A stretch of DNA of 64,000 nucleotides, from positions 5,553,978 through 5,617,977 of the forward strand of contig NZ_JAHTIK010000001.1 in NCBI RefSeq assembly GCF_025655475.1, written 5' to 3'. The notes beneath the pieces were generated by a model that was not told the DNA's origin, did no database searches, and saw only the letters and a program-made list of their open reading frames with translations. The first letter of the stretch is position 1, and every line of letters starts with the position of its first letter. The DNA comes from Kitasatospora sp. DSM 101779 (lineage in GTDB: Bacteria > Actinomycetota > Actinomycetes > Streptomycetales > Streptomycetaceae). Both the position numbers and the translations under genes were made by a program. Positions 16,181 to 24,336 of this stretch are shown here, one piece after another.

Positions 16181-18973
16181 GTGGTCGCTGCCACCCTCGC
16201 CCCGGCTGTCGACCCGTCGGCCCGGGCAGGCGCCCAGTCCTCCGGTCCCTGTGACTCGGTCGGGCCGAGCGGACGGACGACGGATCTGCGGTTGCTTCTG
16301 CCTGCGCTCACCGCCTGGGCAGTGACCTCCGCCGTGCTCGCGGTGGCGCCGACCTTTCACCAGCCCCTTGTCGTCGCAGCCGTTGTCGCTGCTGTGGCAG
16401 CCCTGTTCCTGCTCCGGAAACGTGCGGTCGGCGGCGCACGAGGAATCGCTCCGATGGCCGCCGCTGTCCTGCTCTCAGCGGCGGCGGCCACGCTGACCAC
16501 CGTCCTGCACACCGCAGATCTCCACCGCGGCCCGATCCCCGATCTCGTCCGACCGTCCCTCACCGTGCAAGCCGCCACCCCGTCGCGGGCGGCAGACCCA
16601 CCGCGTATCACAGCGTCAACGAGCGACGCGGCGCTGCCGAACGGCACAGCCGCACCGGACACGGAGACGGCGCCGACTGCCACCGCCACTGCCACAGCCA
16701 CCGCCACCGCCACCGCCACAGCGACGGTCCCGGGCTCGCCGACCGCCCCTGTTTCACCGGGTGCCAGCACCGAAGCCCGTGATGTCGAGGAGCCTTCCCC
16801 GGTCTACTTGTCGGTGGACCTCACTGTCGCCGGCGATCCGACAGCACGGACCGGGCGAGTCCACGGCACCGCGCCGGGGCAGGCCGTACTGACCTTCGAC
16901 GCAGTGGTGGACCGGGTGCGATTCCCCACCGATCCCGACCGCTCAGCCGTCGCAGTGCACACACCGGTCACCGTGCTCGTCCGGGCCCAGGACATCGCCG
17001 CCTGGCGCGGACTCGTCCCCTCGACCAGGGTGTCGGCAGACGTCCGCGCCACCGCCCCCGGCGAGCGCGACCACGACTCGGCAGCTCGACTCGTGGCCCT
17101 GGGCCCGCCGCACGTGCTGGCTCCGCCCGGCCGGTCGCAGCAGCTCGCGGCGCGGCTGCGAACAGGCCTCCGTGAGGCCTCCGACCACCTGTCGCCGGAC
17201 ATCAGGGGCCTCCTGCCGGGTCTGGTGGTGGGTGACACCTCGCGTCTCCCCGACGACCTTCGCGAAGCCTTCCGAGCCACCGACCTCGGCCATCTGACCG
17301 CTGTCAGCGGAGGGAATCTCGCGATTCTCCTCACCGTCCTGCTCGGCGCACCACGCAGGGAGGACGAAGAGGGCCGCGGCGGCCTGGCCGGGCTGCTCGG
17401 CCTGTCCATTCGGACGACTGCGCTCGTCGGCACCGGCCTGACACTCGCCTTCGTGACCGTCTGCCGTCCCGAGCCCAGCGTCCTCAGAGCGGCCGCCACC
17501 GGCCTCCTCGGACTGCTCGCCCTGGCCACCGGACGTCCCCGCCAAGGCGTACCGGCCCTCGCCGGAGCGGTCCTGCTCCTGATGCTGCTCGACCCTTACC
17601 TCGCCCGCTCCTACGGCTTCCTGCTCTCCACCCTCGCCACCGCGGGACTTCTCACCCTCGGCCCGCGTTGGACGGAGGCACTGTGCCGCAGAGGCTGGCC
17701 GACGACCCTCGCCACCGCAGCCGGCGCCACCGCGGCCGCCCAGGCCTTCTGTGCCCCGGTCACCGTCCTGCTCGCGCCGCGGGTGAGCCTGGTGGCCGTC
17801 CCCTGCAACCTGCTCGCCGAGGCAGCCGTCGCCCCCTCCACCCTGCTCGGCTTCGCGGCGCTGACAGTGGCACCGTTCGCCCCGGGCCTAGCCCGCCTGC
17901 TCGCGGACCTCGCAGCCGTTCCCACCGGATGGCTGGCGGCGGTTGCCCGACACGGTGCCGCGGTGCCCGGGGCGCTGCTGGACTGGCCCGACGGCCTGAT
18001 GGGGGTACTCCTGCTGGCCGCCACCATCGTGGCCCTGTGCTGGGGCGTACCCCCGTTGCTGGCAGTGCGGCGCGCTGCCCCTCGCCGGATCCGAACCGCC
18101 TTGGCAGTCTGCATCGTGCTGGCCCTCGCCGCCGTCCTCCTGCGTCCGCCCGCTGTCACCCGGATCGCCACCGGTTGGCCGCCTGCCGGTTGGCGCCTGG
18201 CCCTGTGCGACGTCGGTCAGGGCGACATGGCCGTGCTCCCGACCGGCGCCGACACCGCCGTGGTCGTGGACACCGGTCCGGACCCGACAGCCGCCGACAA
18301 CTGCCTGCGCGAACTCGGCATCACCAGGATCCCGCTGCTGATCCTCACTCACTTCCACGCCGATCACGTCGAGGGTCTGCCCGGTGTGCTGCGCGGGCGC
18401 ACGGTCGCTGCGCTCCAGGTGACCCTGCTGGGCACGCCACCCGGCGAGCAGGCCCGTGTGCTGCGATGGGCCTCGGCCGCAGGCATCCCGGTACTGCAGG
18501 CCCGCCGCGGGGAGCACCGCACCGCCGGAGAGTACCTCGCCTGGGACGTCCTCTGGCCTGACGACACCCTCGGACCGGCCACCCCGGGAGCCAACAACGC
18601 CAGCGTCGCACTGCTCGCCACCGTGGGTCCGCCGGGGGACCGGCTACGGCTCGCCCTGCTCGGCGACCTCGAACCACCCGCCCAAGCGGCACTCCTGCAG
18701 CGAGGCCCGCCGGGTCGGGTCGACGTCCTCAAGGTGGCCCACCACGGTTCGGCCAACCAGGACTGGGACCTCACCAGTGCGCTGCGCCCGTCACTGGCAC
18801 TGATCTCCTGCGGCCAAGACAACCCGTACGGGCACCCGGCCCCGCACACCGTCGACCGGCTGACCGCACTCGGCGCCACCGTGCTGCGAACCGACCGGGC
18901 CGGAGACGTGGCCGTCCTCGGAGGCCACCGTCACCTGCAGGTGGCCACCCACCCCCACCTCCACCGGAGCTGA
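16181..18973 (+). CDS. comEC: ComEC/Rec2 DNA-uptake channel
   Basis: A 930-residue polytopic membrane protein. Four parts are visible: N-terminal helices (about 35-115); an OB-like extracellular domain (about 200-330) after a repetitive Thr-Ala linker; the competence domain core (about 340-660, with LTAVSGGNLAILL); and a C-terminal metallo-beta-lactamase domain (LCDVGQGDMAVL, LTHFHADHVEGLPG, VAHHGSANQD). The GTG start has an excellent Shine-Dalgarno (AAAGGAGGTG). ComEC imports single-stranded DNA. Natural competence is not well documented in Streptomyces, so its use here is uncertain. The microsatellite-like Thr-Ala stretch at 16676-16726 is unusual. Confidence 0.93.
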   Translation: MVAATLAPAVDPSARAGAQSSGPCDSVGPSGRTTDLRLLLPALTAWAVTSAVLAVAPTFHQPLVVAAVVAAVAALFLLRKRAVGGARGIAPMAAAVLLSAAAATLTTVLHTADLHRGPIPDLVRPSLTVQAATPSRAADPPRITASTSDAALPNGTAAPDTETAPTATATATATATATATATVPGSPTAPVSPGASTEARDVEEPSPVYLSVDLTVAGDPTARTGRVHGTAPGQAVLTFDAVVDRVRFPTDPDRSAVAVHTPVTVLVRAQDIAAWRGLVPSTRVSADVRATAPGERDHDSAARLVALGPPHVLAPPGRSQQLAARLRTGLREASDHLSPDIRGLLPGLVVGDTSRLPDDLREAFRATDLGHLTAVSGGNLAILLTVLLGAPRREDEEGRGGLAGLLGLSIRTTALVGTGLTLAFVTVCRPEPSVLRAAATGLLGLLALATGRPRQGVPALAGAVLLLMLLDPYLARSYGFLLSTLATAGLLTLGPRWTEALCRRGWPTTLATAAGATAAAQAFCAPVTVLLAPRVSLVAVPCNLLAEAAVAPSTLLGFAALTVAPFAPGLARLLADLAAVPTGWLAAVARHGAAVPGALLDWPDGLMGVLLLAATIVALCWGVPPLLAVRRAAPRRIRTALAVCIVLALAAVLLRPPAVTRIATGWPPAGWRLALCDVGQGDMAVLPTGADTAVVVDTGPDPTAADNCLRELGITRIPLLILTHFHADHVEGLPGVLRGRTVAALQVTLLGTPPGEQARVLRWASAAGIPVLQARRGEHRTAGEYLAWDVLWPDDTLGPATPGANNASVALLATVGPPGDRLRLALLGDLEPPAQAALLQRGPPGRVDVLKVAHHGSANQDWDLTSALRPSLALISCGQDNPYGHPAPHTVDRLTALGATVLRTDRAGDVAVLGGHRHLQVATHPHLHRS
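16676..16726 (+). repeat. ACCGCC hexanucleotide repeat inside comEC
   Basis: Alternating Thr (ACN) and Ala (GCN) codons give eight to nine tandem Thr-Ala dipeptides in the linker between the first membrane segment and the OB-like domain. The core is perfect ACCGCC units. The 6-bp period means slippage would change linker length without shifting frame. Confidence 0.85.
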
Positions 18974-19117
18974 CCTGCCATGACCAACTGCGCCGCCGAC
19001 AGCATCGTGTACCGGATGACGGTGCCCCGAATGACCGTGCCCTGGGTGACCGTCCCCCGCACGGCCTCACCCCACCCGTCAGCACCGGGTGGCTCCGACA
19101 GGATCACGCCCCGGGCG

Positions 19118-20002
19118 TCACCGGACCTCGTCGTGCTCCGTGGCCGACCCGCGCGCGGTGGCGTCGAAGCGCTCGGTGCCGACCACTCGGAGCAACTCCA
19201 GGCATCCGGCCGCAGTGGTACCAGGTGCCGGCGTGAACAGCAGCAGCCTTTGGTCCTCGGTCGGCGTCAGCAGCGTCTCGCAGTCCAGACTGATCGGGCC
19301 GATCGTCGGGTGCACCACGCACATCCGGCTGGTCCGGCGCACAGCCACCTCGTGCAGCTCCCACAGCCGGGCGAACTCGTCGCTCGCGCCGGCGATCCGA
19401 GTCACCAGCGCCTCGGCCACGGCATCCCGGGACCGCCGGGCCACCGCGGCCCGCAGGTCGGCGACATGCACCCGGCTCCAGTGGTCGCGCTCCTCCTCCG
19501 GGTACGCCTGGCGGACCGTCGGGTCGGTGAACCAGCGCCAGACCACGTTGCGCTCGTCCTCGCGCAGCGAGCAGACACTGCCGAAGAGCGCGGTGGCCAT
19601 GGCGTTCTGGGCGAGCAGATCGCCGAGATCGCTGACGATCTGAGCCGGCGTCTCCTTCAACTGGTCCAGCAGATGGAGCAGAGCCGGGCGGACGTGCTCC
19701 CCGGCCTGCCGCCCGGCCGGCGGCCGGTGGCCCGCCAGCAGGTGCATGTGGTCCCGCTCGTCCTCCGAGAGACGCAGCGCCCGGGCGAGCGCGGTGAGCA
19801 TCTGGACGGACGGCTGCGGGCCGCGAGCCTGCTCCAGGCGCGTGTAGTAGTCGGCCGACATACCGGCGAGCTGCACGACCTCCTCGCGGCGGAGGCCAGG
19901 GGTACGGCGACGCAAGCCGCCCGGCAGCCCGACGTCCTGAGGGCTCAGCCGCTCGCGGGAGCGGCGAAGGAAGTCTGCAAGCTCACGGCGGTCCATCTCC
20001 AT
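19118..20002 (-). CDS. XRE-family regulator with MmyB-like ligand-binding domain (second copy)
   Basis: A 294-residue paralogue of the protein at 6-938. The helix-turn-helix region (RRELADFLRRSRERLSPQDVGLPGGLRRRTPGLRREEVVQLAG...YYTRLEQARG) and the MmyB ligand-binding domain (LAQNAMATALFG, LLLFTPAPGTTAAGCLELLRVVG) are both intact. Start 20002 (MEMDRRE) has GGGGA close upstream; 19996 is an alternative. Many relatives sit beside an oxidoreductase or exporter gene; here none is divergent, and the flanking genes are comEC and a small acidic protein. The upstream region carries the 20-bp element also found at 992-1011. Confidence 0.9.
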   Translation of the reverse strand: MEMDRRELADFLRRSRERLSPQDVGLPGGLRRRTPGLRREEVVQLAGMSADYYTRLEQARGPQPSVQMLTALARALRLSEDERDHMHLLAGHRPPAGRQAGEHVRPALLHLLDQLKETPAQIVSDLGDLLAQNAMATALFGSVCSLREDERNVVWRWFTDPTVRQAYPEEERDHWSRVHVADLRAAVARRSRDAVAEALVTRIAGASDEFARLWELHEVAVRRTSRMCVVHPTIGPISLDCETLLTPTEDQRLLLFTPAPGTTAAGCLELLRVVGTERFDATARGSATEHDEVR

Positions 20003-20031
20003 GATCCCCATGATGGGGCGACAGGACCGCG

Positions 20032-20051
20032 GGTAGCCAGGGTCTGCCGAT
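20032..20051 (-). promoter_or_regulatory. Putative MmyB-regulator operator, copy 2
   Basis: On the minus strand the sequence reads ATCGGCAGACCCTGGCTACC, 15/20 identical to the element at 992-1011. It lies 30 bp upstream of the regulator start. Gap 20052-20274 beyond it has no convincing gene. Confidence 0.45.
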
Positions 20052-20274
20052 ACCACCCTTCCCCTGCCGGACATGACCGCCACGGAGCATGCGGGCGACG
20101 CCGGCCCAAGCCGGCCCCGGACTCCCTCGGCCGGCCCCGTCAGCGCACTGTGCCAGCTCCCACCATCAGCCGGCACCGTCAGTCGTCTCGGCCAGCCCTC
20201 GCCCCTGGATCCACCCCTGGCCCACCCGCCTGCCCGCCCTCAAGCCGCCCACCCACCAGTACACGGTTCACCCC

Positions 20275-20550
20275 TCAGTCCTCCTCGCGCCAGCCGTCCT
20301 GGGCATCCGCCACGGTGTCGAGTTCTGCAAGCTGGGCAGGGGTCCAGCCGTCTTCGGGGGCCTCGAACACCAGCAGCCACTGGGCGTCCTCGGCATCGTC
20401 CTCACCGGCAAGCGCATCCCGGACGAGCTCAGGGTCATCGAGGTCCGGGCAGCGGGCGACGAGGTCCTCGCGGGCCTCCTCGGCGGCGTCGCGGTCGGGC
20501 AGGACGAGTAGCTGGCGGGCATGGTTCTTGATCACCGCACCATTCTGCAA
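20275..20550 (-). CDS. Small acidic hypothetical protein
   Basis: A 91-residue, strongly acidic protein (PDLDDPELVRDALAGEDDAEDAQWLLVFEAPEDGWTPAQLAELDTVADAQDGW). Codon third positions are GC-rich in this frame, which supports coding on this strand over the overlapping antisense frames. No family is recognised. It is divergent from holA with about 58 bp between the starts. Function unknown. Confidence 0.6.
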   Translation of the reverse strand: MQNGAVIKNHARQLLVLPDRDAAEEAREDLVARCPDLDDPELVRDALAGEDDAEDAQWLLVFEAPEDGWTPAQLAELDTVADAQDGWREED

Positions 20551-20608
20551 CCGGCCCCGGGGCCGTACGGTCCGGGGGTGTCACCGCCCCGTGCGATCCT
20601 GGTACGCG

Positions 20609-21604
20609 ATGGCCAGGAAGAGTGCACCCCACGACCTGCTCGCCCCGCTGACCCTCGCGGTCGGCCAGGAAGAGCTGCTGCTCGACCGCGCAGTGGCCGA
20701 GGTGGTGGCCGCCGCCAAAGCCGCGGACGCCGACACCGACGTCCGGGACCTCGCGCCCGGTGCTCTGCAGCCGGGCAGTCTCGCCGAGCTGACCACGCCC
20801 TCGCTCTTCGCCGAGCGGAAGGTGATCGTCGTCCGGGCCGCCCAGGACCTCTCCGCCGACTCGGTGAAGGAGGTCAAGGCGTACATCGAATCGCCCGCCG
20901 ACGAGGTGATCATGATCCTCGTCCATGCCGGCGGCGCCAAGGGCAAGGGTTTGCTGGACGCGGCGAAGAAGGCCGGCGCCCGCGAGGTCCAGTGCCCCAA
21001 GCTGACCAAAAGCAGCGACAAACTCGCCTTTGTCCGCAACGAGTTCCGCCAGCTCGGCCGCTCGGCGGGGCCGGAGGCCTGCCAGGCACTGCTGGATGCA
21101 CTCGGCAGCGACCTTCGCGAGCTGGCAGCCGCATGCAGTCAGCTGACGGCCGACATCGAGGGAACGATCGACGAAGCAGCGGTCGCCCGGTACTACAGCG
21201 GCCGGGCCGAGGCCACCGGCTTCGAGGTGGCCGACCTCGCGGTGACCGGCCGCGCGGCGGAGGCGCTGGAACGGCTTCGTTGGGCACTGGCGGTGGGCCA
21301 GCCGCCCACCGGCATCACCTATGCGCTGGCCTCCGGCGTCCGGAGCATCGGCCGACTGGCCACCGCCGGCCGATCGATGCGCCCGGCCGACCTGGCCCGC
21401 GAGCTCGGCATGCCGCCGTGGAAGGTCGAGCGCGTCCGCCAGCAGATGCGCGGGTGGACGGGCGACGGTGTGGCCGCCGCCCTGACCGCTGTCGCAGAGG
21501 CGGACGCCGCCGTCAAGGGCGGTTCCGACGATCCGGCCTACGCCCTGGAACGTGCCGTGGTCGCCGTCGCCCGCGCGGCCCGCTCAGGCGCCCGCCAGTA
21601 CTGA
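20609..21604 (+). CDS. holA: DNA polymerase III subunit delta
   Basis: A 331-residue clamp-loader delta subunit. The N-terminal AAA+-like domain starts APLTLAVGQEELLLDRAVAEVV (degenerate P-loop, as expected because delta does not hydrolyse ATP). SLFAERKVIVVR and the three-domain HolA layout follow to the C-terminal collar helices (AYALERAVVAVARAAR). Delta opens the beta clamp during loading. The start at 20609 gives the family N-terminus; no Shine-Dalgarno is visible. The conserved neighbours comEC, holA and rpsT match Streptomyces gene order. Confidence 0.95.
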   Translation: MARKSAPHDLLAPLTLAVGQEELLLDRAVAEVVAAAKAADADTDVRDLAPGALQPGSLAELTTPSLFAERKVIVVRAAQDLSADSVKEVKAYIESPADEVIMILVHAGGAKGKGLLDAAKKAGAREVQCPKLTKSSDKLAFVRNEFRQLGRSAGPEACQALLDALGSDLRELAAACSQLTADIEGTIDEAAVARYYSGRAEATGFEVADLAVTGRAAEALERLRWALAVGQPPTGITYALASGVRSIGRLATAGRSMRPADLARELGMPPWKVERVRQQMRGWTGDGVAAALTAVAEADAAVKGGSDDPAYALERAVVAVARAARSGARQY

Positions 21605-21607
21605 CAC

Positions 21608-21690
21608 CGGCCCCTTCCGGGGCGCCCGACAGTACCGGAGACCGGCGGTACCGCCGGTACTGCCAGGACCGGCAGTACCGGCAAGTACTG
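21608..21690. terminator. Cluster of palindromes between convergent genes
   Basis: After holA come CCCC-TTC-CGGGG, the 18-bp perfect palindrome ACCGGCGGTACCGCCGGT (21641-21658) and ACTGCC-6 nt-GGCAGT (21659-21676). GTACCGG and CAGTACC motifs recur. It probably acts as a bidirectional terminator for holA and the convergent membrane-protein gene. Confidence 0.65.
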
Positions 21691-21795
21691 GCGACGGCCC
21701 CATGCTGACCCTCGTCCGTGCCCGCGGCCTGCGGTAGCCGGGTGGCGTCCCGCTCACGCGAACGATCAGGCGCCGCCGCTGGCCCTGCCGCCGAA

Positions 21796-22665
21796 TCAGC
21801 CGCCGAGCGCCCGCAGCACCGCCCGGCTGTCGACCACCAGTGCCTGCCGGATCTGCTCCCGGTCGGGTGCCGTCGTCTTGCCCTCCTGGAACGACCCCGA
21901 CCAGCTCAGGTAGTACGTCAGGCCACGGTCCCGCACGTACAGCACATGGGTGAGGTAGTGCCAGCTGGAGTCCGAGCTGCTCGGATCGTCCAGGTAGCCG
22001 AGGTACGCCTCCTGCCCGAGGTCGGGTACCGAGGTGATCTGGTACTTCCGCTGCTGCAGCCCGGACCGCTGCGCCTCGAACTCGGGCTCGGGGTCGACGG
22101 CCTTGTGCAGCTGCGCCTCGACGTACAGGGACACGTAGTCGGTGTCCGCCCCGGTCTTCTTGAGGTACTGGCTGCAGTACATGTCGTCGAGGGCGGGGTG
22201 CCGGGTCGCGTAGTGGTACGGCTTGCCGTACTGCGAGGGGTAGAGCTGCTCGAAGGAGGCCAGCTTGGCCGTCGTGCAGATGTCGCTGACCAGGTGGTAC
22301 GGGCCCGTGCCCGGTGCCTTGCGGCCGGTGGCCACCAGCGATGGCACGGTGAGCACTGCGGCGGCCCACACGGCGGACGCGACCAGGACGCCACCCACCC
22401 CCCACAACAGCCCTCTTCGAGCACCGCCCCCGTTCGGACGTCCTGCCCCGGGACCCCCGCCGCCGGGAGCAGCCACACCGGCCCCGGTCGCCCCGCCGGG
22501 TACGGTCACCCCGCCGGGGCCGGAGATCCCACCCGGTCCGGCAACCCCACCGGGTCCGGCCGTGCTGACCGCGCCGCCGAATCCGCTGTAGGGGCCGGGC
22601 CCGTACGGGCCGGGTCCGGTGGCGCGGGAGGCCCCGGCGTGCGGTGGCGGCGGTGGTGTCGACAT
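21796..22665 (-). CDS. Gly/Pro-rich single-pass membrane protein, unknown
   Basis: A 289-residue protein. The N-terminal ~85 residues are Pro/Gly-rich (MSTPPPPPHAGAS, repeated GPGG units). One transmembrane helix follows (LLWGVGGVLVASAVWAAAVLTV). The extracellular domain of ~175 residues contains Cys residues (DICTTAKL, DDMYCSQYLKK) that could form a disulphide. This layout resembles other actinobacterial surface proteins with a proline-rich cytoplasmic tail. The start at 22665 has GGGGGCTCC upstream. No enzymatic motif is seen. Function unknown. Confidence 0.75.
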   Translation of the reverse strand: MSTPPPPPHAGASRATGPGPYGPGPYSGFGGAVSTAGPGGVAGPGGISGPGGVTVPGGATGAGVAAPGGGGPGAGRPNGGGARRGLLWGVGGVLVASAVWAAAVLTVPSLVATGRKAPGTGPYHLVSDICTTAKLASFEQLYPSQYGKPYHYATRHPALDDMYCSQYLKKTGADTDYVSLYVEAQLHKAVDPEPEFEAQRSGLQQRKYQITSVPDLGQEAYLGYLDDPSSSDSSWHYLTHVLYVRDRGLTYYLSWSGSFQEGKTTAPDREQIRQALVVDSRAVLRALGG

Positions 22666-22715
22666 CGGAGCCCCCAGTGGCCGTCCGGCGAGATGGTAGG
22701 ACCGAACCATACCGG

Positions 22716-22832
22716 TCAGTGGGTCGTGACAGAGAGTCGCCATTCGGCCGCACCGCGTACCAGCTCCGCCGCCAGATCCTCCCGTCCGAGGCCGACCTTC
22801 TCGTCGAGACCGATCGGGTCGAGGGCTGAAAC
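22716..22832 (-). other. Possible remnant of a small coding sequence
   Basis: Minus-strand translation gives a 38-residue helix-like segment, SALDPIGLDEKVGLGRED continuing to AAEWRLSVTTH and a stop, with protein-like composition but no start codon or ribosome-binding site at its 5' end. It sits just beyond the terminator at 22834. It may be the tail of a decayed gene or chance. The gap 22872-23101 holds nothing else recognised. Confidence 0.2.
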
Positions 22833-22833
22833 G

Positions 22834-22871
22834 CCGATTGCCCGCCCGGTGGGGACCGGACGGGCAATCGG
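22834..22871 (-). terminator. Hairpin terminator downstream of rpsT
   Basis: Perfect 11-bp stem CCGATTGCCCG/CGGGCAATCGG, with inner pairing CCGGT/ACCGG, about 230 nt past the rpsT stop on the minus strand. Confidence 0.65.
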
Positions 22872-23101
22872 GGAGGTGCCGGCGGGCCGGCTCCTCGGTG
22901 GAGCTGTGTGTACCGCACCCGCGTGGCGAACGCAGGCCGCGTGCGGTACGGAGTCGTGCATCTCGGAGCTCCGGGTAGAGGGCCGGTGCGGTCCGAGAGG
23001 TGGGTGGTCGGCGGGAGCGGGTAGAGGGCCGCGATCGCGCCGACCTCCGGGTCGTGCCCGGGGTGCCGTCACCGCCAGGGGCGGCACGGCGTCCGCGAAA
23101 A

Positions 23102-23362
23102 TCAGGCGGCGTTGACCAGCTTGGTGATCGCCGACTTCTTGTTGGCGGCCTGGTTCTTGTGGATGACGCCCTTGCTGGCGGCCTTGTCGAGGGCCTTGGC
23201 GGCCTCGCGGGCCAGCACGGTGGCCTTCTCGTTCTCGCCGGCGGCAGCAGCCTCGCGGGCCTTGCGGATCGCGGTCTTCAGCGAGGACTTGACGGCCTTG
23301 TTGCGCAGGCGCGCCTTCTCGTTGGTCTTGTTGCGCTTGATCTGGGACTTGATGTTCGCCAC
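23102..23362 (-). CDS. rpsT: 30S ribosomal protein S20
   Basis: An 86-residue, Lys/Arg/Ala-rich protein matching S20 over its full length ([35 protein letters not shown]... ending [15 protein letters not shown]). It binds 16S rRNA helix 44 and the 5' domain. Monocistronic, with its own promoter about 95 nt upstream and a long 5' untranslated region, a place where S20 autoregulation is known in other bacteria. Confidence 0.98.
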   Translation of the reverse strand: MANIKSQIKRNKTNEKARLRNKAVKSSLKTAIRKAREAAAAGENEKATVLAREAAKALDKAASKGVIHKNQAANKKSAITKLVNAA

Positions 23363-23458
23363 GAATGAGCCTCAGTCTGTGTGGAACGGTCTCGACGGTT
23401 GCACCGAAGCGGCTCCGGACCAGCTGAGAGGGCATGCCGAAACCAGGTGCAGCGCCCC

Positions 23459-23488
23459 ACGCTACCAGGGGCGGTCGACCGTCCCCAA
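23459..23488 (-). promoter_or_regulatory. rpsT promoter
   Basis: On the minus strand TTGGGG (23488-23483) and TAGCGT (23464-23459) are separated by 18 nt, a good match to the main sigma factor consensus. The resulting leader is roughly 90 nt. Confidence 0.6.
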
Positions 23489-23504
23489 ACCGGACGCCCC
23501 GCCG

Positions 23505-23600
23505 CGACGGACGGTCACACCGGGCGGACGGTCACACCGGCCGGGCGGCCACACCGTGCGGGCAGTCGCACCGGGCGGACGGTCACTCCAGGGCGGACGG
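23505..23600. repeat. Degenerate repeat GCGGACGGTCACACCGG
   Basis: Four to five imperfect copies of a ~17-bp unit around GGGCGGACGGTCACACC fill part of the gap between the rpsT promoter and the ABM-domain gene. No gene is recognised in 23489-23703. Confidence 0.65.
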
Positions 23601-23703
23601 CCCCCGTCGCGGCGGACAGCCTGCCGGGGCCAGGACGAACGCGCCCGCCGTCCCCGTCCCGGCTCCTGCCCCCTACCCCTGCGAGTCCCAGATCCCGCCC
23701 TTG

Positions 23704-24045
23704 TCACCCGTCTGATAGCCGGTCCGACGGCCGGACCGGCTGTGCCGTGAGCACAGGGTCCCCGTAGTGCTCCACCACCGGGAACGGCTCGTAGAAGTGG
23801 TGCAGTAGTTCCCCCCACCGCCGGTACTCGGCGGATCCGCGGAAACCCTCGGTGTGGTCGGCCAGCGTCTCCCACTCCACCTGCAGCAGGAAGCGGGAAG
23901 TGGCCCCCTCGTCCAGGCAGCGTCGCAGCTCCAGCGAGCGGAAACCGCGTTGGACGGCGATCAGCGGCCGGGCCTCGGCGAAGGCGGCGAGGAAGGCCTC
24001 CTCCTCGCCGGGGCGGACGTCCAGCAGCGCACTTTCGAGGATCAT
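23704..24045 (-). CDS. Antibiotic biosynthesis monooxygenase (ABM) domain protein
   Basis: A 113-residue ferredoxin-like fold protein of the ABM type: [47 protein letters not shown]...[37 protein letters not shown] proteins include small monooxygenases and haem-degrading enzymes, but many are uncharacterised dimers, and this one has no cluster context. The start at 24045 has GAAGGA upstream and gives the family N-terminus. It is divergent from lepA. Confidence 0.82.
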   Translation of the reverse strand: MILESALLDVRPGEEEAFLAAFAEARPLIAVQRGFRSLELRRCLDEGATSRFLLQVEWETLADHTEGFRGSAEYRRWGELLHHFYEPFPVVEHYGDPVLTAQPVRPSDRLSDG

Positions 24046-24336
24046 GGACGGCCATCCTTCCGGATCCGCGCACCGTCCGGAAGGCCCGTTCAGGCCCACC
24101 CCGGCCACACGCAGGCGCTCACCCCAAGGGTTCCACTCGGGCGTTCACCCCGGGCCCCGAGCGGCCCCACGCGGTCCCCGAGCGGCCCCCACCCGGCTCG
24201 CCGCCACAGCGCCTCGGGCTCGTGGGAGGATAGGGAGAGCCATTATCGATCGGACGAGACCGTCCGGTCCCCGGGAAGCCGGTCAGCGATGACCCGGACA
24301 CCCCGGCCCCCGGACCACACGGAGAATCGGACCAAG

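Noticed and set aside
20073-20531. 152-residue plus-strand ORF divergent from the second MmyB-like regulator
   Set aside because: Low-complexity Pro/Arg/His composition. It overlaps the better-coded minus-strand acidic protein and shows no oxidoreductase similarity such as would be expected of a MmyB partner.
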